NCBI RefSeq assembly: GCF_016907365.1
Contig: NZ_JAFBBV010000001.1
Location: 930,001-994,000, forward strand
DNA: 64,000 bases
Direction of reading: 5' to 3'
DNA from: Oerskovia paurometabola
GTDB taxonomy: Bacteria; Actinomycetota; Actinomycetes; Actinomycetales; Cellulomonadaceae
In this document: positions 1 to 8,393 of the stretch, one piece after another
Layout: every line of letters begins with the position of its first letter
Numbering within the stretch: position 1 is the stretch's first letter
The notes under the pieces: generated by a model
Told to the model about the DNA's origin: nothing
Seen by the model: the letters and a program-made list of their open reading frames with translations, nothing else
Databases searched by the model: none
Translations under genes and position numbers: made by a program

Positions 1-363
1 GTCGGGCAGGCGGCGCACGAGCGCGGGGCCGCCGAGCGAGAAGAGCGCGACGAGCACCAGGAGGCACATGGCCTCCATCTCGCCGTGCCCCGTGCCCGAC
101 GGCGCCCCCTCCTCCGCGCCCACGTCGCCGAGCGGGTGGCCCAGGGTGGGAGCCGCCTCGGCGGCGACCGTGTGCGCGGGCCCGTGCGCCACGGGGCTGC
201 CCGACATCTGGTGCATCCCGACGAACCCGCCGAGCAGCACCACCATCCCGAGCAGCACCGCGAACCGCCGGACGAGGCCGGCGGTTCGGGCGGGCCGGAC
301 CGTGTCGCCCAGGTGGGCGGTCGACAGGGTCCTGGCCAGGGCGGTCGGGGACATCACGGACAT
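1..363 (-). CDS. DUF6153-like small membrane protein (truncated by window edge)
   Basis: The reading frame starts with ATG at 363 and runs open through the left window edge, so at least 121 residues are visible and the C-terminus is missing. It has a hydrophobic segment at about residues 34-50, then a His/Met-containing stretch (MHQM near 51-54, HGEM near 94-97), a Cys near residue 100 and a second hydrophobic stretch. This arrangement resembles the DUF6153 family of small actinobacterial membrane proteins often found beside copper genes. It begins only 3 bases after the stop of the upstream copper ATPase, so the two are almost certainly one operon under the CsoR-type operator. A role in copper handling is inferred from neighbourhood and from the His/Met/Cys residues; no enzymatic motif is visible. 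A second ATG at 351 is an alternative start. Confidence 0.6.
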   Translation of the reverse strand, partial: MSVMSPTALARTLSTAHLGDTVRPARTAGLVRRFAVLLGMVVLLGGFVGMHQMSGSPVAHGPAHTVAAEAAPTLGHPLGDVGAEEGAPSGTGHGEMEAMCLLVLVALFSLGGPALVRRLPD

Positions 364-366
364 CGT

Positions 367-2643
367 CTACGAGGCTGCCACACGCTCGGGGTCGAGGTCC
401 AGGCGGCGCAGGAGCTGCGCGTTGAGGGCCACGATCACGGTCGACAGGGACATGAGCAGTGCGCCCACCGCCATGGGCATGACGAACCCGACCGGCGCCA
501 GGACGCCTGCCGCGAGCGGCACCGACACCAGGTTGTACCCGGCGGCCCACCACAGGTTCTGCTTCATCTTGCGGTAGCTGGCCCGGGAGAGCTCGATGAC
601 CGACAGGACCGAGCGCGGGTCGTCGCTCGCGAGGATGACCCCGGCCGACGCGATGGCCACGTCGGTGCCCGCGCCGATCGCGATGCCCACGTCCGCCTGG
701 GCGAGCGCGGGGGCGTCGTTGACGCCGTCGCCGACCATCGCGACCTTGTGCCCGCGCGCCTGGAGCTCGGAGACCTTGTCGCCCTTGTCGCCCGGACGGA
801 CCCCGGCGAACACCTCGTCGATGCCGAGCTCGTCGGCCACCGACTGCGCCACGGCCTGCGCGTCACCCGTGATCATGACGACCCGGATGTTGCGCCGGTG
901 CAGGGCGTCGATCGCCTCCCGGGACTCGGGCCTGATCTCGTCGGCCAGCGCGAAGCCGCCCAGCACCCGCGGAGTGCCGGAGCCCAGGTCGAGCGCGTGC
1001 AGGACCGTCGCGCCCTCGCCCTCCCATGCGGCGGCGTCGGGCACGGGGTCGAGGCCGTGCTCCCGCAGGAGCGACGGGCCGCCCACCGCCACCCGGCGAC
1101 CGTCCACGAGACCCGAGACGCCCACTGCGGTCGAGGACTGGAAGTCCTCGGCGCGCGGCACCCGCACGCCCCTGTCCGCAGCGGCGCCCACGATCGCGCG
1201 GGCCAGGGGGTGCTGCGAGTCGGCCTCGACGGCCGCCGCGAGCGCGAGCAGCTCGTCCTCGCTGCCCGACGTCGCGACCAGGTGTGTCACGACGGGCTCG
1301 CCCTTGGTCAGGGTGCCGGTCTTGTCGAACAGGACAGCGTCGACCGTGCGCATCTGCTCGAGCGCCATGCGGTCCTTGACGAGCACGCCCGCCTTGGCCG
1401 CGCGCTCGGTCGAGATCGACACGACGAGCGGGATCGCGAGGCCAAGCGCGTGGGGGCACGCGATGACGAGGACCGTGATGGTCCGGATCAGCGCGCTCTC
1501 CGGCGTGCCCCACACGGTCCAGGAGATCAGCGTCAGCACCGCGGCGCCGAGCGCGAACCAGAAGAGCCAGCCTGCTGCGCGGTCCGCGAGACGCTGCGCG
1601 TGCGACGACGACGCCTGCGCCTGCGTCACCAGGCGCTGGATGCCCGCGAGCGCCGTGTCGTCGCCGACCGCGTCGACCTTGACGCGCAGCGCCTGGTCGG
1701 TCGCGACCGTCCCGGCCACGACGTGGTCGCCGACCGTCCGGCGCACCGGGCGCGACTCGCCCGTGATCATCGACTCGTCGACGTCCGCAGTCCCTTCCGA
1801 GACCACGCCGTCCGCGGGCACGCGCCCACCAGGACGCACCACGACGACGTCGCCCACGACAAGGTCCGTCGGGGAGACCGTGGACACCTGGCCGTCGTCA
1901 CTCACGCGCTCGGCCTCGTCGGGCAGCAGCGCCGCGAGCGACTCCAGGGCCGACGACGACTGCGCGAGCGACCGCATCTCGATCCAGTGGCCCAGCAGCA
2001 TGATCACGACCAGCAGCGCGAGCTCCCACCAGAAGTCGAGCTCGTGCGACAGGATCCCCAGGCTCGCGCCCCACGACGACACGAACGCGACCGTGATCGC
2101 GAGCGCGACGAGCAGCATCATGCCGGGCTTGCGCGCCTTGAGCTCGTCGAACGCGCCCGTGAGGAACGGCTTGCCACCCCACACGTACATGACCGTGCCG
2201 AGGACCGGCGAGATCCACGCGATGCCCGGGACGTCCGGGAGCGAGTAGCCGATGATCGACGCGAACATCTCGCTCGCGAGGACCGTCGGGACCGCGAGGG
2301 CCAGCATGATCCAGAACAGGCGGCGGAACATCGCGACGTGGCCTGCGTGACCGCCGTGCCCGCCGTGGCCCTCGTGACCTGCGTGGGCAGCGGCGTGGCC
2401 GTCGTGCGCGGAGTGGTCCTCGTGGCCGCCGGCGTGGGCCGAGTGGTCGGTCGCGGTCATGGTCGCCATGTCATGACCTGCGTGGCCCTGGTGCTCGGTG
2501 TGGCTCCGGTGCTCGGCGTGGCCCGCGTGCGAGCCGTCGTCGCCCGTGTGCTGCGCGTCGTCGCGACCTGCGTGCCCGCCGTGACCGGTGCGGTCACCGT
2601 GCTCGTCGTGCTCACCGTGCTCGTCGTGGTCCATGGGATTCAC
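367..2643 (-). CDS. copB: CopB-type copper-translocating P-type ATPase
   Basis: A P1B-type ATPase of about 758 residues that should pump copper (or silver) out across the cytoplasmic membrane using ATP. The first ~100 residues carry 26 histidines in HxxH-like patterns. After that come the transmembrane helices, the actuator TGES loop (~294), a CPH motif (~396-398) in the transport helix, the phosphorylation motif DKTGT (~440) and the hinge GDGVND. CPH instead of CPC, plus the His-rich N-terminus, is typical of the CopB (P1B-3) class, linked to Cu(II)/Ag(I), rather than CopA. I chose the GTG at 2643 because a GGAGG lies 8 bases upstream; ATG at 2634 is possible. The DUF6153-like gene follows 3 bases downstream. 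The upstream dyad at 2690-2706 suggests copper induction through a CsoR repressor encoded elsewhere. Confidence 0.92.
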   Translation of the reverse strand: MNPMDHDEHGEHDEHGDRTGHGGHAGRDDAQHTGDDGSHAGHAEHRSHTEHQGHAGHDMATMTATDHSAHAGGHEDHSAHDGHAAAHAGHEGHGGHGGHAGHVAMFRRLFWIMLALAVPTVLASEMFASIIGYSLPDVPGIAWISPVLGTVMYVWGGKPFLTGAFDELKARKPGMMLLVALAITVAFVSSWGASLGILSHELDFWWELALLVVIMLLGHWIEMRSLAQSSSALESLAALLPDEAERVSDDGQVSTVSPTDLVVGDVVVVRPGGRVPADGVVSEGTADVDESMITGESRPVRRTVGDHVVAGTVATDQALRVKVDAVGDDTALAGIQRLVTQAQASSSHAQRLADRAAGWLFWFALGAAVLTLISWTVWGTPESALIRTITVLVIACPHALGLAIPLVVSISTERAAKAGVLVKDRMALEQMRTVDAVLFDKTGTLTKGEPVVTHLVATSGSEDELLALAAAVEADSQHPLARAIVGAAADRGVRVPRAEDFQSSTAVGVSGLVDGRRVAVGGPSLLREHGLDPVPDAAAWEGEGATVLHALDLGSGTPRVLGGFALADEIRPESREAIDALHRRNIRVVMITGDAQAVAQSVADELGIDEVFAGVRPGDKGDKVSELQARGHKVAMVGDGVNDAPALAQADVGIAIGAGTDVAIASAGVILASDDPRSVLSVIELSRASYRKMKQNLWWAAGYNLVSVPLAAGVLAPVGFVMPMAVGALLMSLSTVIVALNAQLLRRLDLDPERVAAS

Positions 2644-2689
2644 TGTCCCGTCCTCCCTCGTATCGCGCCGGGCGACCTTGGCGCCCAGC

Positions 2690-2706
2690 ATACCCCCTAG
2701 GGGTAT
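2690..2706 (-). promoter_or_regulatory. CsoR-type copper operator in the copB promoter
   Basis: Perfect 6-base arms ATACCC and GGGTAT are separated by CCTAG, a GC-rich dyad of the form bound by CsoR/RcnR-family copper repressors. A TATGCT hexamer on the minus strand (complement of 2687-2692) abuts it and could be the -10 of copB, which would place the operator in the promoter spacer. No csoR gene is visible in this window. Confidence 0.75.
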
Positions 2707-2825
2707 CGATAACTCTTGATACTGCCGCAGCATTCCCGGTCCGTCAAGAGGAAGCCGCGAGACGCCGACGCGCGGTGCCCCGGTCGCGGACCTAGCCTGA
2801 AAGCCCGACGACGGGCGGAGCAGCC

Positions 2826-4040
2826 ATGACCCTGGTCCTTCACGACGAGCTCTTCGACGCGCAGCTCGTCCGAGCGCTCGCGTACACCGCGCAGGGCGGC
2901 GCGGAGATCGGTGAGTGCCTCGAGACCGCCCGCCGCATCACCCGGACCGACGGGAACCAGTGGTACGACGAGTGGTCCGCGACCGCCGCGCGCGTCGAGA
3001 AGGCTGCCGAGGAGAGCGACATCGCAGGCCACCGGGCCAGTGCCCGCGGTGCCTGGCTGCGCGCCTCGAACTACTACCGCACGGCTGGGCTCTTTCTCAT
3101 GGGGGCGCCCGTCGACGACAGGTTCCGCGAGAGCTCGCGCCGTCAGACCGAGACCTTCCGCAAGGGGGCCGCACTCCTGGACCTTCCCCCGGACGTGCTC
3201 GAGATCGGTTTCGAGGGCGGGACGCTCCCCGGCTACTTCTACCGGGCCGCCGACGACGGACGCCCGCGTCCCACGGTCCTGCTCGTCGACGGCTACGACG
3301 GCACGGCCGAGGAGCTGTACTTCGCGAACGCGGTCGCGGCGCTCGACCGGGGGTACGACGTCCTCGCGTTCGACGGCCCGGGTCAGGGCAGCGTGATCCT
3401 CGACCAGGGCATCGCGTTCCGGCCGGACTGGGAGACCGTGGTGAGCGCCGTCGTCGACCACGCGCTGACCCTGGACGAGGTGGACCCGCAGCGCATCGTG
3501 GTGCACGGCTGGAGCTTCGGCGGCTACCTCGCGCCCCGCGCCGCGACCGGGGAGCACCGCCTCGCGGCCTGCGTCGCCGACAGCGGACCGTACGACCTGT
3601 TCGACACGGTCGCTGCGAAGTTCCCCTCGCTCCTGGCAGGCCACCTCGGCGACGACCACGGGGCCGCTCTCCGGGTCGTCGAGACCGCGCTGCACCAGCT
3701 CCTCAAGAAGCCCTCGGCGGGCTGGGCGCTGCGCCGGAACCTGTGGGTGCACGGCGTACGCGACCCGCTCGACTTCGTCAGGATGTCCCGTGACTACACG
3801 CTGCGCGGGCGTGAGCACCTCATCCGTTGCCCGGTGCTCGTGTGCCGCACCGTGGGCGACGACCTGTCGGTCTCGTCCCGGACCCTCGCCGAGAACCTCA
3901 CGTGCCCGACCGAGTACGTCGAGCTCGGCCCCGGGGACGGCGTCACGGGCCACTGCGAGATGACCGGCCGAGGGGTCTTCCACCGGCGCGTGTACGACTG
4001 GCTCGACGAGACCCTCGGATACGACGGCACCCCCGCGTAG
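2826..4040 (+). CDS. alpha/beta hydrolase (dipeptidyl-peptidase/esterase-like)
   Basis: A 404-residue cytosolic alpha/beta hydrolase with a helical N-terminal part (~1-125) before the core fold. The nucleophile elbow GWSFGG puts the catalytic serine at 230; Asp345 or Asp346 and His376 (in GHCEM) fit the rest of the triad. The layout, a helical N-domain plus a core with an FDGPGQG segment near 182-188, resembles the FrsA-like family that includes 2,6-dihydroxypseudooxynicotine hydrolase. The substrate cannot be told from sequence. The start at 2826 has a GGAG six bases upstream. The gene stands alone between the divergent copper operon and a convergent cupin gene. Confidence 0.82.
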   Translation: MTLVLHDELFDAQLVRALAYTAQGGAEIGECLETARRITRTDGNQWYDEWSATAARVEKAAEESDIAGHRASARGAWLRASNYYRTAGLFLMGAPVDDRFRESSRRQTETFRKGAALLDLPPDVLEIGFEGGTLPGYFYRAADDGRPRPTVLLVDGYDGTAEELYFANAVAALDRGYDVLAFDGPGQGSVILDQGIAFRPDWETVVSAVVDHALTLDEVDPQRIVVHGWSFGGYLAPRAATGEHRLAACVADSGPYDLFDTVAAKFPSLLAGHLGDDHGAALRVVETALHQLLKKPSAGWALRRNLWVHGVRDPLDFVRMSRDYTLRGREHLIRCPVLVCRTVGDDLSVSSRTLAENLTCPTEYVELGPGDGVTGHCEMTGRGVFHRRVYDWLDETLGYDGTPA

Positions 4041-4064
4041 CCTCCCGGTGCCGGGGTGCGCCCG

Positions 4065-4397
4065 TCAGGGAGCCGTGGGCACGCTCGTGACCGTCGTCAG
4101 GAGGAACGCCGAGTCCTCCAGGGCGGCGACGGCGTGCCGCTCGTGCGTGAGCACGCGCAGCTCGCCCGGACCGACCTCCTCGTCGCCCTCCAGCGCCGTG
4201 ACGCGGACGCGGCCACGCAGCACCTGGATGCTCGCGGCGGGCGGCGAGTTGTGCTCGCCGAGCTCGACGCCCGCGAGGATCGCGATGATGGTCTGGCGCA
4301 GGACGCCGTCGTGCAGCACGACCTCCGCGCTGCGGCCGTTGTCGCCGTCCCGGGCGCGCGTGAGGTGCGCGTCGGTGAGCAGCTCGAGGTTCGTCAT
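4065..4397 (-). CDS. cupin-domain protein
   Basis: A small 110-residue protein that looks like one cupin barrel. A first motif with Glu-His and then GRVRV lies around residues 47-64, and a second, His-containing motif around 80-100 (GELRVLTHERHAV). Single-domain cupins of this size usually bind a metal and act as sensors or minor isomerases; no activity can be assigned here. It lies upstream of, and on the same strand as, the SDR gene complement (SDR is transcribed towards it with a 142-base gap), so they might be loosely co-transcribed. No signal peptide is seen. Confidence 0.65.
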   Translation of the reverse strand: MTNLELLTDAHLTRARDGDNGRSAEVVLHDGVLRQTIIAILAGVELGEHNSPPAASIQVLRGRVRVTALEGDEEVGPGELRVLTHERHAVAALEDSAFLLTTVTSVPTAP

Positions 4398-4539
4398 GGG
4401 GGTTTCCGTTCGGCCGGGGGTGGGGCTTCCATCATGGCGGTCGGGCGTCCGGTTCGCCCGGTGTGCGCGGGTGCCCGACGGCGTCGCTCACCGCGCCTCG
4501 TCGGCGCGCCCGGGTACGTGGCCTGGGGCGGGCGCCGGG

Positions 4540-5418
4540 CTACTGGATCCCGAACCCGCCATCGGTGGTGAGAACCTGCCCGACGACCCACGAGCCCGCC
4601 GGTCCGGCGAGCCACGCGATGAGGCGGGCAGGGTCGGCGGGCTCGCCCCAGCGGCCGAACGGGGTCGCCGCGCGCAGGGCCTCGAGCTCGGCGAGCGGCC
4701 GGTCGGTCGACCCCGGGTCGAGGTACCCGGTGTTGACGGGGCCAGGGTTGACGGTGTTGAGCACGATGCCCAGGTCGAGCAGCTCGGCCGCGACCGTCGC
4801 GGTGACTCCGGCGAGCGCGGCCTTGGACGCCGCGTAGGCGACCTCGCCGCGCATCGGCCCGGCCTGCTGGCCCGAAGTCATCCAGAAGACCTTGGGCGCC
4901 GTCTCCGGGTCGGCCGGGCCCTGGCGGGCGGAGCGCTCTCCGGGCCGGGCTCCGGGCTTCCCGTCGGTCCGGGCGTGCTCGAGCGCGAACCGGCGCGTGA
5001 GCAGGAGCGTCGAGCGCGTGTTGGCCCCCCAGAACGCGTCGAGGGTGTCGGCGTCCATGTCGAGGATCGAGCCGTCGCCGCCGCTGCGCGCGTGGTTGCA
5101 CACGAGGACGTCGACCGACCCGGTGAGCGCGAGAGCGGCATCGAACAGTGCGTCGAGCCGAGCGGGATCGCGCAGGTCGGCGCTCGCCGCTCCTGACACC
5201 GCCTCGCCACGGAGCGCCGCCCGGACGCCGTCGGCGACCGCGTCGAGATCGTCCCCGCCCCAGGGCAGGGCGGCGTCGTGCGGGGCGTAGTGGTGCGTGA
5301 AGACGTTGGCGCCCTGGGCGGCGAGCTCGCGGGCGACGGCGTAACCGATCCCCTTGCGCCGGGACACGCCGGTCACGAGGGCGGTACGGCCGGCGAGAGG
5401 GAGGTGAGGGGTCGTCAT
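4540..5418 (-). CDS. SDR-family oxidoreductase (3-oxoacyl-ACP-reductase-like)
   Basis: A 292-residue short-chain dehydrogenase/reductase. The cofactor loop TGVSRRKGIG is at 16-25, a CNHA segment sits at 107-110, Ser182 is the likely active-site serine, and Tyr195/Lys199 form the YxxxK pair. The NPGPVNTGY segment after the active site is typical of the fold. Unusually, a polar insertion of about 23 residues (~152-174, rich in Gly, Pro, Arg) precedes the catalytic serine, making it longer than the ~250-residue norm. The ATG at 5418 has TACGGT six bases upstream (complement of 5425-5430), so the mRNA may be leaderless. Substrate unknown; annotation as FabG-like is by general similarity. Confidence 0.85.
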   Translation of the reverse strand: MTTPHLPLAGRTALVTGVSRRKGIGYAVARELAAQGANVFTHHYAPHDAALPWGGDDLDAVADGVRAALRGEAVSGAASADLRDPARLDALFDAALALTGSVDVLVCNHARSGGDGSILDMDADTLDAFWGANTRSTLLLTRRFALEHARTDGKPGARPGERSARQGPADPETAPKVFWMTSGQQAGPMRGEVAYAASKAALAGVTATVAAELLDLGIVLNTVNPGPVNTGYLDPGSTDRPLAELEALRAATPFGRWGEPADPARLIAWLAGPAGSWVVGQVLTTDGGFGIQ

Positions 5419-5489
5419 GCGGCGACCGTAGCGACTCGGCGAAACGGTCTCCAGGCCATTTCGCAGCCGCCTGCACGCCCCCTCCGGGG

Positions 5490-5505
5490 TGTGACGCCGG
5501 TCACT
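5490..5505. promoter_or_regulatory. possible CRP/GlxR-type box
   Basis: TGTGA, six bases, TCACT: one mismatch from the ideal dyad TGTGA-N6-TCACA bound by CRP-family regulators. It lies in the 5419-5537 space between the divergent SDR and small hypothetical genes, about 70 bases upstream of the SDR start. Confidence 0.4.
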
Positions 5506-5555
5506 CGTCGGCAGGTCGGCGCGCGATCCGGGGACGGGTGACAGAGCATGGGGTG

Positions 5556-5792
5556 ATGCACGTGCCCACCTTCGTCGACGTCTGGCAGCTCCTCAACGAC
5601 GCCGATCGCGAACGTCTCGCCGAGATCGACGAGACCGAGACCGAGATCCTCGACTTCCTGCGGACGCAGCCCGTCGAGGACGTCGACGCGCCCCTGTTCT
5701 CCGACCTGCAGGTCGAGCGCCTGCGCGTCTACCGGGCAGCGCTCGAGCGCGCCAACCCGGGCGAGTCCCAGCCCGAGGCCGCGTCGGCCTAG
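5556..5792 (+). CDS. small hypothetical protein
   Basis: I do not recognise this gene. It encodes a short acidic, mostly helical soluble protein of 78 residues from ATG 5556, or 84 from GTG 5538. It contains an LLNDADRERLAEID segment, a PVEDVDAP linker and a second helix. There is no signal peptide, membrane segment, cysteine pair or DNA-binding motif. Third-codon G/C bias fits a real gene. It is divergent from the SDR gene and convergent with the DUF6993-like gene. Which start is used is uncertain; neither has a strong ribosome-binding site. Confidence 0.5.
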   Translation: MHVPTFVDVWQLLNDADRERLAEIDETETEILDFLRTQPVEDVDAPLFSDLQVERLRVYRAALERANPGESQPEAASA

Positions 5793-5843
5793 CACCGCGC
5801 GCCGCATCCGGTGCCCGGCTGCGGGCCGTCGGCGTCAGCAGAG

Positions 5844-6437
5844 TCAGTGGGTCGGCATCTCCAGGCAGCCGCCGTCGGCGATCGGGCCGCCCGCCTCGAG
5901 GGTCACGCCCTCCGGTGCGATCCCGCCGTAGACGCAGCCCCCGGGGACGCTCACACCGACCCCGAAGGTCGTCGCGGGGTCGCCCGACACCGTCGTCTCG
6001 GGAGTCACGCCGAACGTCTCGAACCCCGCACCCGTCAGCGCGGCCACGACCTCGTCGCGGCGCAGGGTCTCGCCCGTGACGAGCGGGGTGAGCGCGGCCT
6101 CGACCGCGGGGACGGACAGCGCGGCCTCGGCGTCCGACGCGGGGGTCCCGCGGCGCTCGCGGTAGGCCTCGTTCGAGGAGTCGAGTCCCTGGTTCTCCGG
6201 CTCGGGGGTCTGGCCCGTCGACCCGGTGACCGAGGAGGACACGTCCTGGGGCGCGTCGGGCCCGCCGGACGTGTCGAACGCGTCGGGCCACCGGCCGATC
6301 AGGACCACGAAGCCCACGAAGGCCGCGACCAGTGCGACCGTGACGAGGGCCACGAGCCCGACCACGACCCGGACGACCCACGTGGCCGCACGTGAACGAC
6401 CAGCGGGCGTGACGCCGTCGGGCAGGGGGCGGTTCAT
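5844..6437 (-). CDS. DUF6993-like membrane-anchored protein
   Basis: A 197-residue protein with a short cytoplasmic N-terminus, one strong transmembrane segment at about 20-48, a polar Ser/Thr/Gly/Pro linker, and an extracytoplasmic C-terminal domain (~100-197). That domain ends with two cysteines in CVYGG and GGCLEM, which could form a disulphide. The GGPIADGGC ending resembles actinobacterial proteins labelled DUF6993, of unknown function. GAGACT six bases before the ATG (complement of 6444-6449) may be the -10 of a leaderless transcript. It is separated from the upstream hydrolase gene by a strong terminator hairpin, so it probably has its own promoter. Confidence 0.6.
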   Translation of the reverse strand: MNRPLPDGVTPAGRSRAATWVVRVVVGLVALVTVALVAAFVGFVVLIGRWPDAFDTSGGPDAPQDVSSSVTGSTGQTPEPENQGLDSSNEAYRERRGTPASDAEAALSVPAVEAALTPLVTGETLRRDEVVAALTGAGFETFGVTPETTVSGDPATTFGVGVSVPGGCVYGGIAPEGVTLEAGGPIADGGCLEMPTH

Positions 6438-6516
6438 CCGGCGAGTCTCGCGGCCCGGCGACCCACGCGTCCAGCGCAGGGCGCGACCCTGCGCGAGATC
6501 TCCACGAGCGGACGCG

Positions 6517-6551
6517 ACGGGGCGAGGGCGGTCGGACCGCCCTCGCCCCGT
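6517..6551 (-). terminator. hairpin terminator after the secreted hydrolase
   Basis: Perfect 16-base arms (ACGGGGCGAGGGCGGT and its complement) flank a 3-base loop, just downstream of the stop of the minus-strand hydrolase. No T-tract follows, as is common in high-GC actinobacteria. Confidence 0.75.
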
Positions 6552-6573
6552 GCCGCGCCGTCCGCATCACGGC

Positions 6574-8262
6574 CTACGTCACCGGCAGCCTCAGCGCCTC
6601 GCCGAGCGGGACCGACGGCCCCTGGAACGGCACCATGTCCTGGGCGCACGTCGCGCCGTCGGTCGCCTCGAGGTCGACGAGGTAGCGGGCCACCGCGGCG
6701 TCGGCGCACGCGGACTTGCCGACGATCGTGTGTCCCCACCCCTCGACGGTGAGCACGCGTGCGTCGGGCCAGCGGTCGGCGTACGGCTGCGTGAACGCGT
6801 AGGGCGTCGCCGGGTCGAACCGGGTGCCGACGACGAGCACCGGCGCTTCGGTCGTCTGGTCCCACGGACCGGTGAACGCGTCGCGGTCGGTCACCGGGAC
6901 GAACTCGCACTGGATGCCGACCCAGCCGCGGTAGCGGCCGAAGTGCGGGTACTGCGCGTCGAGCGCGTCGACCTTCGCCGCGTACGACCGGGGGGCGCCC
7001 GGCGTGGTGACGTCCACGCACAGGCTCGCGAGCGCGCCGCCGACCGACGGGTAGTCCTGCGCGTACCCGGCGCGGCGCAGGAGCTCCCCGAGGGACGGGG
7101 CGGCGCTGCGGGCGCCGGGCGCGTCCGCGGCAGGCGGCCCGACGGCGCCGCTCAGCACCGCGAGGCTCGCGAGCGTCAGGTCGAGGTCGCCCCAGGCGAC
7201 GGGCTCGTAGAGGTAGGAGAAGACGAGCGCCACGGTCTCGGGATACCCGATCGGGACGGTCGAACCGTCCGGGAGCGGCACCTCGACGGGTGTCTCGCGC
7301 AAGGCTGCGTACGTCGCCTCGACGACCTCGGCCGGGTCGCCGAGCGACGCCAGCGCGCAGGCCGTCGGGCCCGCCTCGGTGCACAGCCGCGCGAACTCGC
7401 CGAACGTCTCGGTCGCGCCCGCGGCCTGCCCGATGCGCGCGCCCAGCAGCTCGTCGGACCCGACGCCCGACCAGGCGTCGACGTCCATCGTCCCGTCGAG
7501 CACCATCGCGCGGACCCGGTCCGGGAACAGCGCCGCGTACGTGGCCCCGAGGACCGTGCCGTACGAGTAGCCGACGTAGCTGAGCTCGTCGTCGCCCACG
7601 GCCTGGCGCAGCAGGTCCATGTCGCGAGCGACGTTCGCGGTCGACGAGTGCGAGATGCGGTCCCCGGAGAAGAGGGTGCACGACGCCCCGAGGGTCGCCA
7701 TCTGCCCGAGGAAGCGCCGCTCCTCGCGGTCGGTGACCGGGAACGCCGGCACGCTCGACATGAACGCCGTCTCGCGCTCGGCGTCGCGGAAGCACGTCGC
7801 CGGGTCGGACGTCCCGACCGCGCGCGGGTCGAACCCGATCACGTCGAAACGGGCGAGCACCTCGTCGTCGAACAGCCTGCCGCCGAGCTGGTGGAGGCCC
7901 TCGACGCCCGGGCCGCCCGGCCCGCCGAAGTTCGTGAACAGGCTCCCGACGCGCTGCGTCGGGTCGGTCGCGGGCAGCCGGGTCAGGCCGATCGTGGTGG
8001 TCCGGCCCCGCGGACGGTCGTAGTCCGTGGGGACCTCGACGCTCGCGCACTCGAACGCCTCGAGGCCCGCGCCGTCGCACGGCCCCCACGCGATCTGGGG
8101 CACCGCGGCCTCGACCTGCCCGGCCTCGACCTGCCCGCCCGGCGACGGCGGATCACCCCCCGGCCCGGTGGCGGCCACGGCAGGCATGCCACCCAGGAGA
8201 AGGACCGCCGCCAGCGTGGACGCTGCGGCGCGGACTCGTGTCGTCGTCGATCGCGAAGTCAT
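6574..8262 (-). CDS. secreted alpha/beta hydrolase, tripeptidyl-aminopeptidase-like
   Basis: A 562-residue exported serine hydrolase of the Streptomyces SlpD/SlpE and tripeptidyl-aminopeptidase type (peptidase S33-like), expected to trim short peptides outside the cell. From ATG 8262 there is an N-terminal signal peptide ending near ...GMPAVAA. The oxyanion motif NFGGPGGPG follows at ~111-119 and the nucleophile elbow GYSYG at ~231-235 (Ser233). A C-terminal TAP-like lid/core segment has DPATPY and the catalytic His in WGHT. Paired cysteines suggest disulphides in the exported form. ATG 8271 is an equally possible start; neither has a clear ribosome-binding site. It is divergent from the UbiB-like gene. 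Confidence 0.88.
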   Translation of the reverse strand: MTSRSTTTRVRAAASTLAAVLLLGGMPAVAATGPGGDPPSPGGQVEAGQVEAAVPQIAWGPCDGAGLEAFECASVEVPTDYDRPRGRTTTIGLTRLPATDPTQRVGSLFTNFGGPGGPGVEGLHQLGGRLFDDEVLARFDVIGFDPRAVGTSDPATCFRDAERETAFMSSVPAFPVTDREERRFLGQMATLGASCTLFSGDRISHSSTANVARDMDLLRQAVGDDELSYVGYSYGTVLGATYAALFPDRVRAMVLDGTMDVDAWSGVGSDELLGARIGQAAGATETFGEFARLCTEAGPTACALASLGDPAEVVEATYAALRETPVEVPLPDGSTVPIGYPETVALVFSYLYEPVAWGDLDLTLASLAVLSGAVGPPAADAPGARSAAPSLGELLRRAGYAQDYPSVGGALASLCVDVTTPGAPRSYAAKVDALDAQYPHFGRYRGWVGIQCEFVPVTDRDAFTGPWDQTTEAPVLVVGTRFDPATPYAFTQPYADRWPDARVLTVEGWGHTIVGKSACADAAVARYLVDLEATDGATCAQDMVPFQGPSVPLGEALRLPVT

Positions 8263-8282
8263 CGGGACCATCCGAGCACGAC

Positions 8283-8295
8283 CATGTCGGACATG
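8283..8295. promoter_or_regulatory. perfect 13-base palindrome in a divergent promoter region
   Basis: CATGTC-G-GACATG lies between the divergent secreted hydrolase and the UbiB-like kinase genes, 20 bases upstream of the hydrolase start. It could be a repressor operator. No regulator gene is adjacent, so this is only a candidate. Confidence 0.35.
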
Positions 8296-8393
8296 CACCT
8301 CGAGGCTCGGCACGAGTCCCTCGACGCGACGACCGTCCCCGCCCGGTGCGTGTCCTCCTGCGCTCGCCCGCCCGGCGCGGGAGAGTAGGGGCC

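Noticed and set aside
85..2700. A long open frame on the plus strand (871 codons) opposite the copper ATPase
   Set aside because: It is an antisense shadow of a high-GC gene: an Arg/His/Asp-rich translation with no domain, and no start context.
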